Below, piece by piece: positions 1 to 9,207 of a DNA stretch of 64,000 bases (positions are counted from its first letter, which is position 1; each line of letters starts with the position of its first letter). Both the position numbers and the translations under genes were made by a program. Below the pieces are notes generated by a model. The model was given only the letters and a program-made list of their open reading frames with translations, had not been told where the DNA came from and ran no database searches. This DNA comes from Desulfosudis oleivorans (GTDB taxonomy: Bacteria; Desulfobacterota; Desulfobacteria; Desulfobacterales; SURF-7): NCBI GenBank assembly GCA_020723305.1, contig DYJC01000007.1, forward strand, positions 62,001 through 126,000, read 5' to 3'.

Positions 1-957
1 TTTCTGCTCATGGCCTGCATCCTTGCTGTCTGTACCGGCAGTGCCGGAATTCCTGTTCAGAAGATACCGGATATCCTGATCAACGGGGAAGGCACCGTGG
101 AACACAGCATTCTTTTCAGTATCCGGCTGCCGAGGCTCTTGCTGGCCCTGTCCATCGGAGGGGCATTGAGCCTGGCCGGCGTTCTCCTCCAGGGAATGTT
201 CCGGAATCCTCTGGTTGAACCCTATACACTCGGTATCTCCGGCGGAGCCAGCCTGGGAGTATGCCTGAATATCATATTCAAATGGTATATAACACTGGGT
301 GTTATTGCATACCCGCTTTCCGGATTTCTGGGAGCACTGCTGGTGATCGCAATTGTTTACAGCATCAGCATCAAAAAAGGAGATCTCAAAACCAACAACA
401 TGCTGCTCATCGGTGTGATGATCAGTTTTGTTTCATCATCGGTAGTCATGCTTCTCATGGCCGTCTCCCACAGCGAAGACCTTCACAGTATCATTTTCTG
501 GATCATGGGGTCTCTGGATGAACCCAACATGATTCTGGTCAGAATATCCATTATCGTGTCCATTGCAGGACTGATCCTCTCCTACTTTTTCTGTCTGGAT
601 CTGAATGCGCTTGCCCTGGGAGAGGAGGAGGCGATTCACCTTGGAATTCAAACAGAACGCACCAAACGCTTTCTGTTTATCATCGCCTCAATCCTGACCG
701 GAATGAGCGTGTCCGTAGCCGGTATTATTATGTTTGTTGGATTGATTGTCCCCCACTTCATGCGGATGACCGCGGGCCCGGATCATCGGATTCTCCTGAT
801 CAGTTCATTCATATCCGGGGCAGCATTCCTGACGGTTTGCGATGTGATTTCCCGTACCATTGTTGCCCCCCTTGAACTTCCCGTGGGCGTCATTACCGGT
901 ATTATCGGCGGAGTCATCTTCATCTATGTTCTCAGCCGGAAGCAGGTCTCACTATGA
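1..957 (+). CDS. FecCD/BtuC-family ABC transporter permease, 5' end cut by window
   Basis: Inner-membrane permease of the family that imports iron-siderophore, haem or cobalamin. It has many hydrophobic segments, the family motif RLPRLLLALSIGGALSLAG followed by LLQGMFRNPLVEPYTLGISGG, and a C-terminal GLIVPHFMR segment, which is the coupling region facing the ATPase. The frame stays open to base 1 and the protein would lack the usual first membrane segment if started at the ATG at base 10, so the true start lies upstream. It overlaps the ATPase gene by 4 bases (ATGA), which implies translational coupling. The ExbB/ExbD/TonB genes behind it point to a TonB-dependent substrate. Cobamide is attractive because of the salvage genes 12 kb away, but a siderophore cannot be excluded. 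Confidence 0.93.
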   Translation, partial: FLLMACILAVCTGSAGIPVQKIPDILINGEGTVEHSILFSIRLPRLLLALSIGGALSLAGVLLQGMFRNPLVEPYTLGISGGASLGVCLNIIFKWYITLGVIAYPLSGFLGALLVIAIVYSISIKKGDLKTNNMLLIGVMISFVSSSVVMLLMAVSHSEDLHSIIFWIMGSLDEPNMILVRISIIVSIAGLILSYFFCLDLNALALGEEEAIHLGIQTERTKRFLFIIASILTGMSVSVAGIIMFVGLIVPHFMRMTAGPDHRILLISSFISGAAFLTVCDVISRTIVAPLELPVGVITGIIGGVIFIYVLSRKQVSL

Positions 958-1754
958 CGGAAGCAATCCTTGAAATAGACCACCTTTCCTGCGGGTATGG
1001 CACCAAAACAATTATTCATGATGTCAGTCTGAAAGTGGTTGCCGGTGAGATCATCGGCATTATCGGTTCCAATGGTTCCGGTAAAACCACGCTGCTCAAA
1101 TCCATTACCAATATTGTCAGGCCTGAAAAAGGGAAAATCCTGTTTCAGGGACGGACGATTCCATCGATTCCCCGGAATGAGCTTGCCAGAAAAATGGCGG
1201 TTGTCGGTCAGACTGTCGAACCGGCCATGATGACCGTTCAGGAGTATATCCTACTCGGCAGGCTGCCCTATTTTAAAAGATATCAGTTTATGGAAACCAA
1301 AAAAGATATACTCCTGGCGGAACGATACATGGCTCTGACCGATACCGATAAAGTAAAAGATCAATTGATGAGTCAAATCAGCGGCGGCGAGAGACAACTG
1401 GCTTCCATTGCCCGTGCCCTTGTCCAGGAGCCGACACTTCTTCTCCTGGATGAGCCGACTTCCCATCTGGATATCACCCATCAGGCTCAGATCCTGGGTC
1501 TGATTCAACGGTTGAATCAGGAGCTTGGGCTTACGGTATTGATGGTGGTTCATGATCTCAATCTTGCCGGCGAGTATTCCAACCGGCTGGTTCTTCTGAA
1601 CAAAAAAAATGGCCATATTTACCAGATAGGAACACCGGAAGAGGTGTTGACGGAAAAATCAATTCAGGATGTCTATGGTACTCCGGTTGTCATTGAAAAA
1701 AATCCCCGTTCGGGAAAGCCATGTATCTTTCTTGCAACCCAAAACACAATATGA
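954..1754 (+). CDS. FecE/BtuD-type ABC transporter ATP-binding protein
   Basis: Cytoplasmic ATPase partner of the preceding permease, 266 aa, the normal family length. Walker A GSNGSGKTT lies at residues 38-46, the signature SGGER at 143-147, Walker B LLLLDE at 162-167 and the switch histidine at about 200. All catalytic motifs are intact. It overlaps the permease stop by 4 bases and is followed after 9 bases by exbB, so the ABC importer and its energising complex are probably one transcript. A periplasmic binding protein and a TonB-dependent receptor are not in the window and may lie upstream. Sequence alone does not separate Fe-siderophore from vitamin B12 transport. Confidence 0.94.
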   Translation: MTEAILEIDHLSCGYGTKTIIHDVSLKVVAGEIIGIIGSNGSGKTTLLKSITNIVRPEKGKILFQGRTIPSIPRNELARKMAVVGQTVEPAMMTVQEYILLGRLPYFKRYQFMETKKDILLAERYMALTDTDKVKDQLMSQISGGERQLASIARALVQEPTLLLLDEPTSHLDITHQAQILGLIQRLNQELGLTVLMVVHDLNLAGEYSNRLVLLNKKNGHIYQIGTPEEVLTEKSIQDVYGTPVVIEKNPRSGKPCIFLATQNTI

Positions 1755-1763
1755 GGCGTTACA

Positions 1764-2393
1764 ATGATTGAAATATTTAACGATGGCGGACCTGTGATGT
1801 ATCCGCTCCTTGCCTGTTCCATCATCACCCTGACGGTGATTATCGAACGAACTTTTTTCTGGATCAAGGTCAGCATGAATTATCATCAGGATACAATCGA
1901 TCAAATCCTTGAGTTAAGTCAAACCGGGGACTGGGAGGGAATTCGAAAAGCAGCCACTGGTTCCAAAAACTATATTGTCCGGACACTCGTAAGCGGTATA
2001 CTTCACCGGGATTACTCTATGGTCAAAGCCATGGAATCCGCAGCTTCGGATGAAATCCGGAAAATGCGGAAATACATGGGTGTGCTGGATACCATGATCA
2101 CAGTGGCACCGCTGCTGGGAATTTTAGGGACCGTGACAGGCATTATCGCTTCTTTTAATGTGCTTGGGGAGGGTATTGAAAACCCACAGGCTGTAACAGG
2201 AGGAATTGCAGAGGCTCTGATCACCACGGCTGCCGGCCTTATGATTGCGATCCCTACCGTATTCCCATATAATTATTTTACCCTCAAGATTGAACAGGCC
2301 GCTTTGTCAATCGAAAAATATGCAACCAGTCTTGAAATCATGTATGAAAAACTGGAAAGCCATTCTAAAAAGGAAAGAGAGGCTAAGGGATGA
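1764..2393 (+). CDS. exbB: ExbB/TolQ/MotA-family proton channel protein
   Basis: Subunit of the inner-membrane proton-driven motor that powers TonB. The 209-aa protein has three membrane segments (about 11-33, 108-130 and 147-172) and the family core APLLGILGTVTGIIASF with the downstream GGIAEALITTAAGL segment. Its reading frame overlaps exbD by 4 bases. Location directly after an FecCD-type importer supports ExbB rather than TolQ. No tolA, tolB or pal gene is nearby. Confidence 0.93.
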   Translation: MIEIFNDGGPVMYPLLACSIITLTVIIERTFFWIKVSMNYHQDTIDQILELSQTGDWEGIRKAATGSKNYIVRTLVSGILHRDYSMVKAMESAASDEIRKMRKYMGVLDTMITVAPLLGILGTVTGIIASFNVLGEGIENPQAVTGGIAEALITTAAGLMIAIPTVFPYNYFTLKIEQAALSIEKYATSLEIMYEKLESHSKKEREAKG

Positions 2394-2797
2394 AACTCAC
2401 CGTTCAGACAGGGAAAAAAATCAGAATCGAGATGATTCCCATGATCGATGTTATCTTTCTGCTGCTGGCGTTTTTCATCTACTCCATGCTCTCCATGGCG
2501 ATACATCGGGGAATGTTTATCAACCTTCCATCCTCCTCTGTTGCAGAAATTGAAAAAAAACTTGTACTGTCCGTAACGGTAATGGCAGATGGTTCCGTAT
2601 GGATTGACAAAACCCAGGTGCCCCTTGCAGACCTGACAAACATTTTAGGCAAACAGGCAAAGGGGCATCGTGATCCCGGTATCCTTCTTTTTGCAGATCG
2701 GTCCCTTCCTTACCAGAAGCTGTTTCTGGTGCTGGATAAAATCAAGCAGGCCGGCTTTGAGAAAATCTCTCTCCAGGCTGAGGCAGAAAGCAAATGA
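2390..2797 (+). CDS. exbD: ExbD/TolR-family biopolymer transport protein
   Basis: Second motor subunit, 135 aa, with one N-terminal membrane helix (about 17-38) carrying the conserved proton-path aspartate in PMIDVIFLLL (Asp20) and a periplasmic domain behind it. It overlaps both neighbours by 4 bases (exbB before, tonB after), a compact operon consistent with fixed stoichiometry of the ExbB-ExbD-TonB complex. Confidence 0.93.
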   Translation: MKLTVQTGKKIRIEMIPMIDVIFLLLAFFIYSMLSMAIHRGMFINLPSSSVAEIEKKLVLSVTVMADGSVWIDKTQVPLADLTNILGKQAKGHRDPGILLFADRSLPYQKLFLVLDKIKQAGFEKISLQAEAESK

Positions 2798-3489
2798 GGT
2801 GGCTTGTCCCGGCAACCATGTTGTCATTTTTATTTCATGGCCTTTTTTTTACACTTCAATTTGACTGGGTTAAAGAAAGCCGGATGACAAGTCCCAAGAA
2901 CAAAACCATTGCTGTCGGGCTTTCCTATAAGAAGCCGGATCGACCTTCTTTTGTTCAGAAAACGCTTCCGGCTCAAGAACCAATTGAAAAGAAAAAAAAA
3001 CCTCCTCAAAAAATCGAAAAAATCATATCCAGACCCATTCCGCTGGAGACAAAGCCGGTTCACGCTGAAACACCAACCCAGACTGAGACTCAATCCATCC
3101 GGAATGATTTGACCGGACAGGATATATCGTCCGGACAAGGCGATGATAACCCCGAACGATTACCAGGCACATCCCTCCAGGATACGGGGAAAAACATCTC
3201 CGCTGGTTATGGGCTGCATGAAGCAACTCCGGAATACCAAAAAAATCCTCCTCCGGAATACCCCAAAATGGCACGTCGAAAGGGGTATCAGGGTACGGTC
3301 ATCCTGGAGGTTCTGGTGGATCAAAACGGCAGGGTTGAAGATCTCAGGATCTTTCAATCCAGCGGTTATCCTTCCCTTGATGATGCGGCATCCGCTTCGG
3401 TGTTCAAATGGGCTTTTCTGCCGGGAATGAAAGAAAACAAACCGGTTGGAATGTGGGTGAAAATACCCGTACGCTTTCAATTGCAATAA
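2794..3489 (+). CDS. tonB: TonB energy-transducing protein
   Basis: 231-aa inner-membrane anchored, periplasm-spanning protein that passes proton-motive force to outer-membrane receptors. It has an N-terminal hydrophobic anchor (about 5-23), a Pro/Lys/Glu-rich linker (about 50-110) and a C-terminal TonB domain from about residue 150 with the typical NPPPEYPKMARRKGYQG start and VDQNGRV strand. It is the last gene of the uptake operon. No strong hairpin follows it. The 130 bases after the stop are very AT-rich. Confidence 0.93.
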   Translation: MRWLVPATMLSFLFHGLFFTLQFDWVKESRMTSPKNKTIAVGLSYKKPDRPSFVQKTLPAQEPIEKKKKPPQKIEKIISRPIPLETKPVHAETPTQTETQSIRNDLTGQDISSGQGDDNPERLPGTSLQDTGKNISAGYGLHEATPEYQKNPPPEYPKMARRKGYQGTVILEVLVDQNGRVEDLRIFQSSGYPSLDDAASASVFKWAFLPGMKENKPVGMWVKIPVRFQLQ

Positions 3490-3620
3490 TCTCTCATCTT
3501 ACCCAAAAATTAGTTGTTTTTTTATACAATATATAGCATAATAGGCAACCAATAAACACTATATATGCAACTATGATATAATCAAAATATAAACTTTTTA
3601 CATAATCAAAAGGGTTTCAA

Positions 3621-3773
3621 ATGTCTGAAGAGCAAATCGTAAAAGATATCGAAGAAATGATGCAGGTTGTTCAAAAAGAAAAGGAAGAGATGATCAAGAT
3701 GCTGGCCATGCTGGAAGCGGAAAATCAGGAAAATCCTTTTCCGGATCAAATATCCATCTCGATCAACAGATAG
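3621..3773 (+). CDS. Small acidic coiled-coil-like peptide (50 aa), hypothetical
   Basis: A short open frame starting at ATG 3621 encodes 50 residues, very rich in Glu, Met and Lys (about residues 3-35 look helical/coiled-coil), ending DQISISINR. AGGG precedes the ATG by about 6 bases. Its last 11 bases overlap the convergent end of the MocR-like gene. I recognise no family. Support is the clean amphipathic composition, the ribosome-binding-like site and the otherwise empty interval. It could still be chance. Confidence 0.4.
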   Translation: MSEEQIVKDIEEMMQVVQKEKEEMIKMLAMLEAENQENPFPDQISISINR

Positions 3774-5196
3774 AATTCCGGATGATTCGCCCCAGTGTTG
3801 CGATCCCCTCTTCCATCCGTTCCAGAAAAGGATATCCGCAATTGATCCTGAGATAGCTTTTATAATGCTCGGATGCGGAACAGGCAACTCCCGGAAGAAC
3901 CGCGATATTGTTTTCCATTGCTTTCTCAAACACGGTTAAGCCATCAATACCACCGGGAAGGCCTACCCATAAAAAGGTTCCGCCTTCCGGAATTGCCAGT
4001 CTGGTGTTGTAAGGAAAATGTTTCTGGATCGAACACGCCATGCTGATCACTTGATGGTGTAATGCTTTTCGAAGCGTTCGCAAATGACGGTCATACCCGC
4101 CGCTTTCCAGAAACCTTGCAAGGACAAACTGATCCAGGTTGGATGTGGATATGGAAACAACCGATTTCAATTTTTGTATTCGCTGACGAAATCTTTCATC
4201 TGCCAGAATCCAACCGATTCGCAATCCAGGAGCCAGTGTTTTTGAAAATGAGGAGCAGCTCAATACCAACCCTTTGGCATCATATTTTTTTAAAGTGCTT
4301 GGCCGTTTTTTTCCAAAATAGAGTTCTGCGTAAATATCATCTTCGATAATCGGAATCTCCTTCTGATTCAGCATTTCGACAATCCTTTTTTTGGAGGAAT
4401 CCGGCATCAATGCTCCCAATGGATTCTGAAAATTGGGCATAAAAACACATGCTTTAATCTCATTTTTGGCAATCACTTTTTCCAACTCTTCCGGGTCAAC
4501 TCCATATCGCGGATCTGTCGGGACTTCCACAACATAGACCCCGAGCTCCTCAAGCAGACGCAGTATGGTAAAAAAAGTGGGTGATTCAATGGCAATTGTA
4601 TCTCCGGACTTGACAACCGCCTGTAAAGACAAAGTCAGGGCCTCCATGCATCCATTGGTGATAACGACATCATCTGCATCGATTTCCCCGAAAATTCCAA
4701 CTGTCCGAATGGCGATTTGACGTCTGAGCTGATATGTGCCTCCGGTGGGAGCATATCCCATAAGTGTTTTCATCTCATTGGCGGTTATTCCTTTTATGAT
4801 TCTTGAGAAATGCTTGTGGGGAAAAAGCTCAGGGGATATGACCGATCCTCCCAGCGGTAAGATGTCAGGATTGCTGATCGCATTGTGGATCGATTGCGCG
4901 ACAGAGGACAGATCAACCTTTTTGGGCATGGAGCTCCTCTTGATAAATGCTGGCTTTCTCATTATGGTTTGAGGAGGACTCACATAATATCCTGACTTTG
5001 GCCTGGCTTCAATCAGTCCCATGGCTTCCAGTTCAATATACGCCTTATATATCGTACTGATACTCAAACTCAGATGATGATGAAATTCCCTTATGGAAGG
5101 AAGCTTTTCCCCTGCCCGATATGTTCCGTTTTTGATCTTTGTTTCCAACTCACTTGCGAGTGATTCATACCGGAATAGTTGTTTTTGATTTTCCAT
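3763..5196 (-). CDS. MocR-type GntR/aminotransferase transcriptional regulator
   Basis: 477-aa regulator made of an N-terminal GntR winged helix (about 8-75, with GEKLPSIREFHHHLSLSISTIYKAY) fused to a fold-type I PLP aminotransferase-like domain (about 110-477). The PLP lysine is Lys319 in SSFSKTLAPGLRIGW, and the NPLG and EDDIYAEL segments are present. MocR proteins usually sense PLP or amino-acid-derived ligands and often control pyridoxal or amino-acid metabolism. No obvious target gene adjoins it, so its regulon is unknown. The 273-base gap to the divergent chemoreceptor probably holds its promoter. Confidence 0.92.
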   Translation of the reverse strand: MENQKQLFRYESLASELETKIKNGTYRAGEKLPSIREFHHHLSLSISTIYKAYIELEAMGLIEARPKSGYYVSPPQTIMRKPAFIKRSSMPKKVDLSSVAQSIHNAISNPDILPLGGSVISPELFPHKHFSRIIKGITANEMKTLMGYAPTGGTYQLRRQIAIRTVGIFGEIDADDVVITNGCMEALTLSLQAVVKSGDTIAIESPTFFTILRLLEELGVYVVEVPTDPRYGVDPEELEKVIAKNEIKACVFMPNFQNPLGALMPDSSKKRIVEMLNQKEIPIIEDDIYAELYFGKKRPSTLKKYDAKGLVLSCSSFSKTLAPGLRIGWILADERFRQRIQKLKSVVSISTSNLDQFVLARFLESGGYDRHLRTLRKALHHQVISMACSIQKHFPYNTRLAIPEGGTFLWVGLPGGIDGLTVFEKAMENNIAVLPGVACSASEHYKSYLRINCGYPFLERMEEGIATLGRIIRNSIC

Positions 5197-5469
5197 TTAC
5201 CCCCTTTGAGGATCAGAAATGAGAGTCTCGTTTTTTTTTGTCATTGATCCATCATATAATTGATTCCCACCTGTATCTATTCCATATCAGAAAACGCTTT
5301 TTCATTGCATAAAATTCTCCGGTCATTTTTTAAAACCACATTCTATCCACCTGACTATTTCCCTTTGCATTAACGCCGATTCGTGATAAATTACAGATGT
5401 TTTTTGGATTTAACACAAAAACCTTACTTTCTGAACAGCAATTCCCTTATATAGCGAGGCTTCTCAAAT

Positions 5470-6960
5470 ATGGATATCATACCAAAAAATGATCGGGAAC
5501 AAGCGATTCGGGTAAAACGGCAGTTGATGGCAGACCTTTTTTTTGGGATCTGTCTGATTGTTGTCTGGGTTTCGATGAACGCCAATTTGGTCTTCATGAC
5601 CCGGATGCAGTTTGCGTTTTGGGTTATCATGCTTGGAGGGGGACAAGTTCTTTTTTATCTCGTGATTCGACTTGGCTGGAATAAAGGATTCAAAGACCCT
5701 AGTCTGACCATGGCCCAGATCTCAATTGCCCTGATCTGGGTGACCTATTTTATCTATTTTGTTTATGAAATTCGGGGCGCCAGCCTTATTTTTTATCTGC
5801 TTGTGATTCTTTTTGGAGCTTTCCAATTCAATCGCATGGAATTTATCATTGTATCCCTGATCGCGGGAGCTGGATATGGATTTGTGATTTTCCTGGATTC
5901 GATGTATCCTCCGCCGAATTTTAATTTTCATCTGAATCTTGTTCAGCTTTTTATTCTTATCGCCGCACTATTCTGGCTTTCATTCATTGGAAGCTATCTC
6001 AACAATATGCGGGAAAAAATCAAAACCCGTGGAGCTGAAATAAAAAAGAATAAATCCCGGTTGGAAGATGCGATTCTGGAGATCCGTTATAATGCTGAAA
6101 TCCTGAACAACTCTTCTATCAGTCTTTCGAATATTTCAAACTTGATGTCAGCAGGAGCTCAGGATATGTCATCCAAGTCCAGGAGTGTCCTTACGGCCTT
6201 TGAATCCTTCAATGAAAACACGACAGCCGTAGCATCATCCATGGAGCAGTTGACAACGAATGCAAACACGGTAGCGGCATCGGTTGAAGAAATGACAGGC
6301 ACCATAAATGAGATAGCAGAAAATACCAATGAAACACACAAGATTGCGCTGCAAGCCGTATCCTATTCAAACAGCACATTAAAAAAAGTTGATAAACTCG
6401 GACAGGATGCAAAGAAAATTGGAAAAGTCACAGAAGCGATAAAGGATATCTCGGAGCAAACCAATTTACTTGCTTTAAATGCCACAATTGAAGCTGCCCG
6501 GGCAGGAGAAGCAGGAAAGGGTTTTTCTGTTGTAGCAAATGAGATCAAAGAACTGGCAAAGCAGACGGCAGCAGCAACTCATGAGATTAAAAAACAGATT
6601 GAAGATATTCAATCCGCTACCGTAGATACGGTGACGGATATTCGACAAATTTCAAGTATTGTGAATGAAATAAATGAATTTGTTTCAACCATAGCTGCAG
6701 CTATAGAAGAGCAGTCAGCCACAACCAAAGAGATCGCCGGCAATATCGCTCAATCATCGTTTGGAATTTCTGAAATCAATCAAACCATTGCACAAAGTTC
6801 GCAAACCGCAGAGGAGATATCAAAAGCACTTTCCGAAGTAAACCAGGCTGCAGGCGAAATTGCAAACAGCAGTTCTCAAACCAACAATAACGCGGATGAA
6901 CTGATGAAGCTTTCAAACCAGTTGAATGATCTTGTTATAAAATTTACGTCTCAATCCTAG
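5470..6960 (+). CDS. Methyl-accepting chemotaxis protein with multi-helix membrane sensor region
   Basis: 496-aa chemoreceptor. Residues about 20-180 hold roughly six membrane helices and no large periplasmic ligand domain. No clear HAMP follows. The cytoplasmic part (about 190-496) is a long coiled coil with the strictly conserved tip [16 protein letters not shown] and [15 protein letters not shown], which contacts CheA and CheW. It sits alone, 13 kb from the che operon, next to two divergently placed receiver genes. The N-terminal part resembles membrane sensors attached to GGDEF proteins, so it may sense a membrane-linked or redox signal (inference). Confidence 0.93.
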   Translation: MDIIPKNDREQAIRVKRQLMADLFFGICLIVVWVSMNANLVFMTRMQFAFWVIMLGGGQVLFYLVIRLGWNKGFKDPSLTMAQISIALIWVTYFIYFVYEIRGASLIFYLLVILFGAFQFNRMEFIIVSLIAGAGYGFVIFLDSMYPPPNFNFHLNLVQLFILIAALFWLSFIGSYLNNMREKIKTRGAEIKKNKSRLEDAILEIRYNAEILNNSSISLSNISNLMSAGAQDMSSKSRSVLTAFESFNENTTAVASSMEQLTTNANTVAASVEEMTGTINEIAENTNETHKIALQAVSYSNSTLKKVDKLGQDAKKIGKVTEAIKDISEQTNLLALNATIEAARAGEAGKGFSVVANEIKELAKQTAAATHEIKKQIEDIQSATVDTVTDIRQISSIVNEINEFVSTIAAAIEEQSATTKEIAGNIAQSSFGISEINQTIAQSSQTAEEISKALSEVNQAAGEIANSSSQTNNNADELMKLSNQLNDLVIKFTSQS

Positions 6961-7029
6961 CTACGGATAGTCAAAGCCGGATAACCATATAGAATGATAA
7001 TAAAAAAACAGCAGTTTTGTAACACTCCC

Positions 7030-7524
7030 CTAACAATCAACAACTGATTTGTTTTTCGGTTTTATGATATCCGGATATTCCCTGCTGATTTGTTGAAATA
7101 TCCTTTTTTGCAGGGCAAGTTTTTTCATGAGTTCTTCTTTTTCCATAATCAGATACTGTAATTCCAAAGCTCTCTCCACTGTATTTCGAAAATCCAACAT
7201 ATTCCATGGTTTCACGATAAATTTGTATATCCCGGCTTCATTAACCGCTTTCATTGCCGTCTCGGTTTCCGCAAAACCGGTTAGCATTATCGTTATGATG
7301 TTCGGGTATTTTTTCTTTACAATTTTTAAGAATTCAACCCCGGAAATACCATCCATACGCTGGTCGCTGACGATCAGATTCACTGGATGCTGAATAAGCA
7401 TATCCAGGCCCTCTTCTCCGCTTTTTGCGGTAATCACGTTATAATCATATTTTTTAAGTGTATCCACTGCAAGGTCAAGAATGGCCTGTTCATCATCAAC
7501 AATCAGAATGCAGTGTTTACCCAT
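7030..7524 (-). CDS. Single-domain-type response regulator with C-terminal helix
   Basis: Receiver domain protein, about 164 aa. I chose the ATG at 7524 because GGAGG lies seven bases before it; an earlier in-frame start lacks a site. The acidic pocket is complete: VDDE near the N terminus, phospho-acceptor Asp in IVSDQRMDG, Thr in IMLTG and Lys in FIVKPWN. About 40 residues of charged helix follow the receiver, with no DNA-binding or enzymatic domain. This receiver subtype resembles those joined to HD-GYP outputs. It lies in tandem with a related but degenerate receiver, which suggests duplication. No histidine kinase is adjacent. Confidence 0.9.
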   Translation of the reverse strand: MGKHCILIVDDEQAILDLAVDTLKKYDYNVITAKSGEEGLDMLIQHPVNLIVSDQRMDGISGVEFLKIVKKKYPNIITIMLTGFAETETAMKAVNEAGIYKFIVKPWNMLDFRNTVERALELQYLIMEKEELMKKLALQKRIFQQISREYPDIIKPKNKSVVDC

Positions 7525-7581
7525 ATAATGCCTCCATAACAAGCCACAAGCTGCTCATTTTGAAAATTCAATCAATTGTTA

Positions 7582-8076
7582 TCAATCTGACCCAACCTCT
7601 TGATGGATAATCCTGTTGATATACGGAAATTTTTTTTCCAATTTTTGAAGTATGAGATCATTTTTTTTGATCTCTTCCAGTAACCGTCTTTTTTCCATAA
7701 TCATCTTTTTAAACTCAAGCCCGCGTGAAATATTGATTCTTAACTCAAAAGAATTCCATGGCTTATGAATAAACCGATATACGCCGGCTTCATTTATCGC
7801 CCGTAAGGTTGTGTCAAGATCCATCTGATCCGCCAACATAATCGTTACAACATCCGGATACTCTTTTTTTACAATCTTTAAAAAGTCCAGACACGCCATA
7901 TCTGATATGGACTGATCCGCCAATACAATATCGATAGGAGTGTTCCGTAATCTGACAAGCCCCTCATCACCATTTTTTGAAAAGATTATATCATAACTGA
8001 TTGTTCCCAGTGCGTTTTCAATGATCCTGAGCACATCATCTTCATTGTCAACAACCAGAACAGTTGCTTTTTCCAT
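7582..8076 (-). CDS. Degenerate receiver-domain protein, paralogue of the 7030-7524 gene
   Basis: About 164 aa, same architecture as its neighbour (receiver plus charged C-terminal helix). Start taken at ATG 8076, which has AGGA eight bases upstream; the longer TTG start has no site. The pocket is altered: the acidic pair reads VDNED rather than VDDE, and the conserved Thr/Ser of IMLT is Ala (IMLADQ). The acceptor Asp (IVLADQ) and Lys (IHKPW) are retained. It may be phosphorylated differently or act as a constitutive or binding partner (inference). It is 57 bases upstream of the canonical receiver, probably co-transcribed with it. Confidence 0.86.
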   Translation of the reverse strand: MEKATVLVVDNEDDVLRIIENALGTISYDIIFSKNGDEGLVRLRNTPIDIVLADQSISDMACLDFLKIVKKEYPDVVTIMLADQMDLDTTLRAINEAGVYRFIHKPWNSFELRINISRGLEFKKMIMEKRRLLEEIKKNDLILQKLEKKFPYINRIIHQEVGSD

Positions 8077-8383
8077 TTTGAATATCCTTGCCAAAGTATC
8101 GTATATGCCCGCAATCCATGCTTGAAGCAGTTGTAAAGGTCGAGTATCGAATCACTTATGGCTTCTTTAGATTGCCTGAAAGTCAGATAGATTCTTGCAG
8201 GTTGTAAGTTGAAAAATTGTCATTTTTTTTGAATGGTATCCAATTATAAATAATCTATTTCCGAAACTCAAGCGAAGATTTTTATTGCAAAAATATTATC
8301 AATATTCATACCAGGGATTGACATAAACTTTATGATCCATTAAAAAAAGGTGTAACTTTAATGATCAAGATAACTCATTTTTC
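8077..8383. other. Intergenic region between divergent receiver and plsC genes
   Basis: About 300 bases without a supported gene. A TTGACA hexamer at 8318-8323 points toward plsC, but no good -10 element lies 16-18 bases on (the sequence there is A-rich), so I do not call a promoter. Nothing else recognisable was seen. Confidence 0.4.
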
Positions 8384-9121
8384 ATGAAAAATCGTTTAAT
8401 CTCAATCTCCTTTCTTGTCTTTATCGCACTTTCCTCTGTCTTTTTTTTTCTGATTGCTTTTATCATATGGGCTTTCACAGTTACATTTGACCCCCGCCTC
8501 AGACTGCTTCACCAGCTCACCTGTTTTTGGGGATCCATGTACCTCTGGATAATGCCGGCCTGGTCTGTCTCGGTTTCCGGACGGGAAAATTACAGAAAAG
8601 ATACGAAGTACATGATCGTCTCCAATCACCAATCCCAGCTGGATATTCTGGTTGCCTTCAGTCTGTTTTTCCATTTTAAATGGGTTTCCAAAGCAGAAGT
8701 ATTTAAGCTCCCCCTGATTGGATGGAACATGTATCTCAACAACTATATCAAGCTGAAACGAGGTGACAAGGAAAGCACAAACAGAATGATGGAAGAGTGT
8801 GAAAAAATGATCGATCAGGGCAACTCGATCTATTTCTTCCCAGAAGGAACGAGATCCAAGGATGGAACTGTCAAGCCGTTTAAAAAGGGTGCATTTGTAC
8901 TGGCCAAAAAAAAGAACCTGCCGATTTTACCTATAGCGATTATCGGCACAACCCATGCGCTGCCAAAACACAGTCTGAACTTTCATGGTTATCATAGGAT
9001 TCAAATTCATGTACTTGAAGCAATACCGTATGAAAGCTTTTCGAAACTGCCGGAAGATGAAATTGCTCAAATGGTCAGAGATAAAATCGCCCGATACGTT
9101 ATGGACCACCCATCGGTTTAG
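8384..9121 (+). CDS. plsC: 1-acyl-sn-glycerol-3-phosphate acyltransferase (PlsC family)
   Basis: 245-aa membrane-associated acyltransferase that would make phosphatidic acid for phospholipid synthesis. An N-terminal hydrophobic stretch (about 5-35) precedes the catalytic motif NHQSQLD (His82-x4-Asp87) and the substrate motif FPEGTRS (about 152-158). Length and motif spacing are normal for the family. It is monocistronic as far as can be seen and is followed by a good bidirectional hairpin. Confidence 0.93.
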   Translation: MKNRLISISFLVFIALSSVFFFLIAFIIWAFTVTFDPRLRLLHQLTCFWGSMYLWIMPAWSVSVSGRENYRKDTKYMIVSNHQSQLDILVAFSLFFHFKWVSKAEVFKLPLIGWNMYLNNYIKLKRGDKESTNRMMEECEKMIDQGNSIYFFPEGTRSKDGTVKPFKKGAFVLAKKKNLPILPIAIIGTTHALPKHSLNFHGYHRIQIHVLEAIPYESFSKLPEDEIAQMVRDKIARYVMDHPSV

Positions 9122-9149
9122 CACATCTATGGATCTCAATTTTTTGTAA

Positions 9150-9191
9150 AGGTCCGGTGGGCAGCGTCATCTTATCTTACCCACCGAACCT
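9150..9191. terminator. Bidirectional terminator hairpin
   Basis: A 12-base stem with one mismatch (AGGTCCGGTGGG against CCCACCGAACCT) with an 18-base loop lies between the convergent plsC and 9208-9567 genes. T-rich stretches flank both sides, so it could serve both strands. Confidence 0.7.
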
Positions 9192-9207
9192 GTTTTGTAG
9201 CAATTCA

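Noticed and set aside
8318-8346. TTGACA-type promoter for plsC
   Set aside because: The -35 is perfect but no acceptable -10 lies at 16-18 bases; the A-rich run there is too weak to call.
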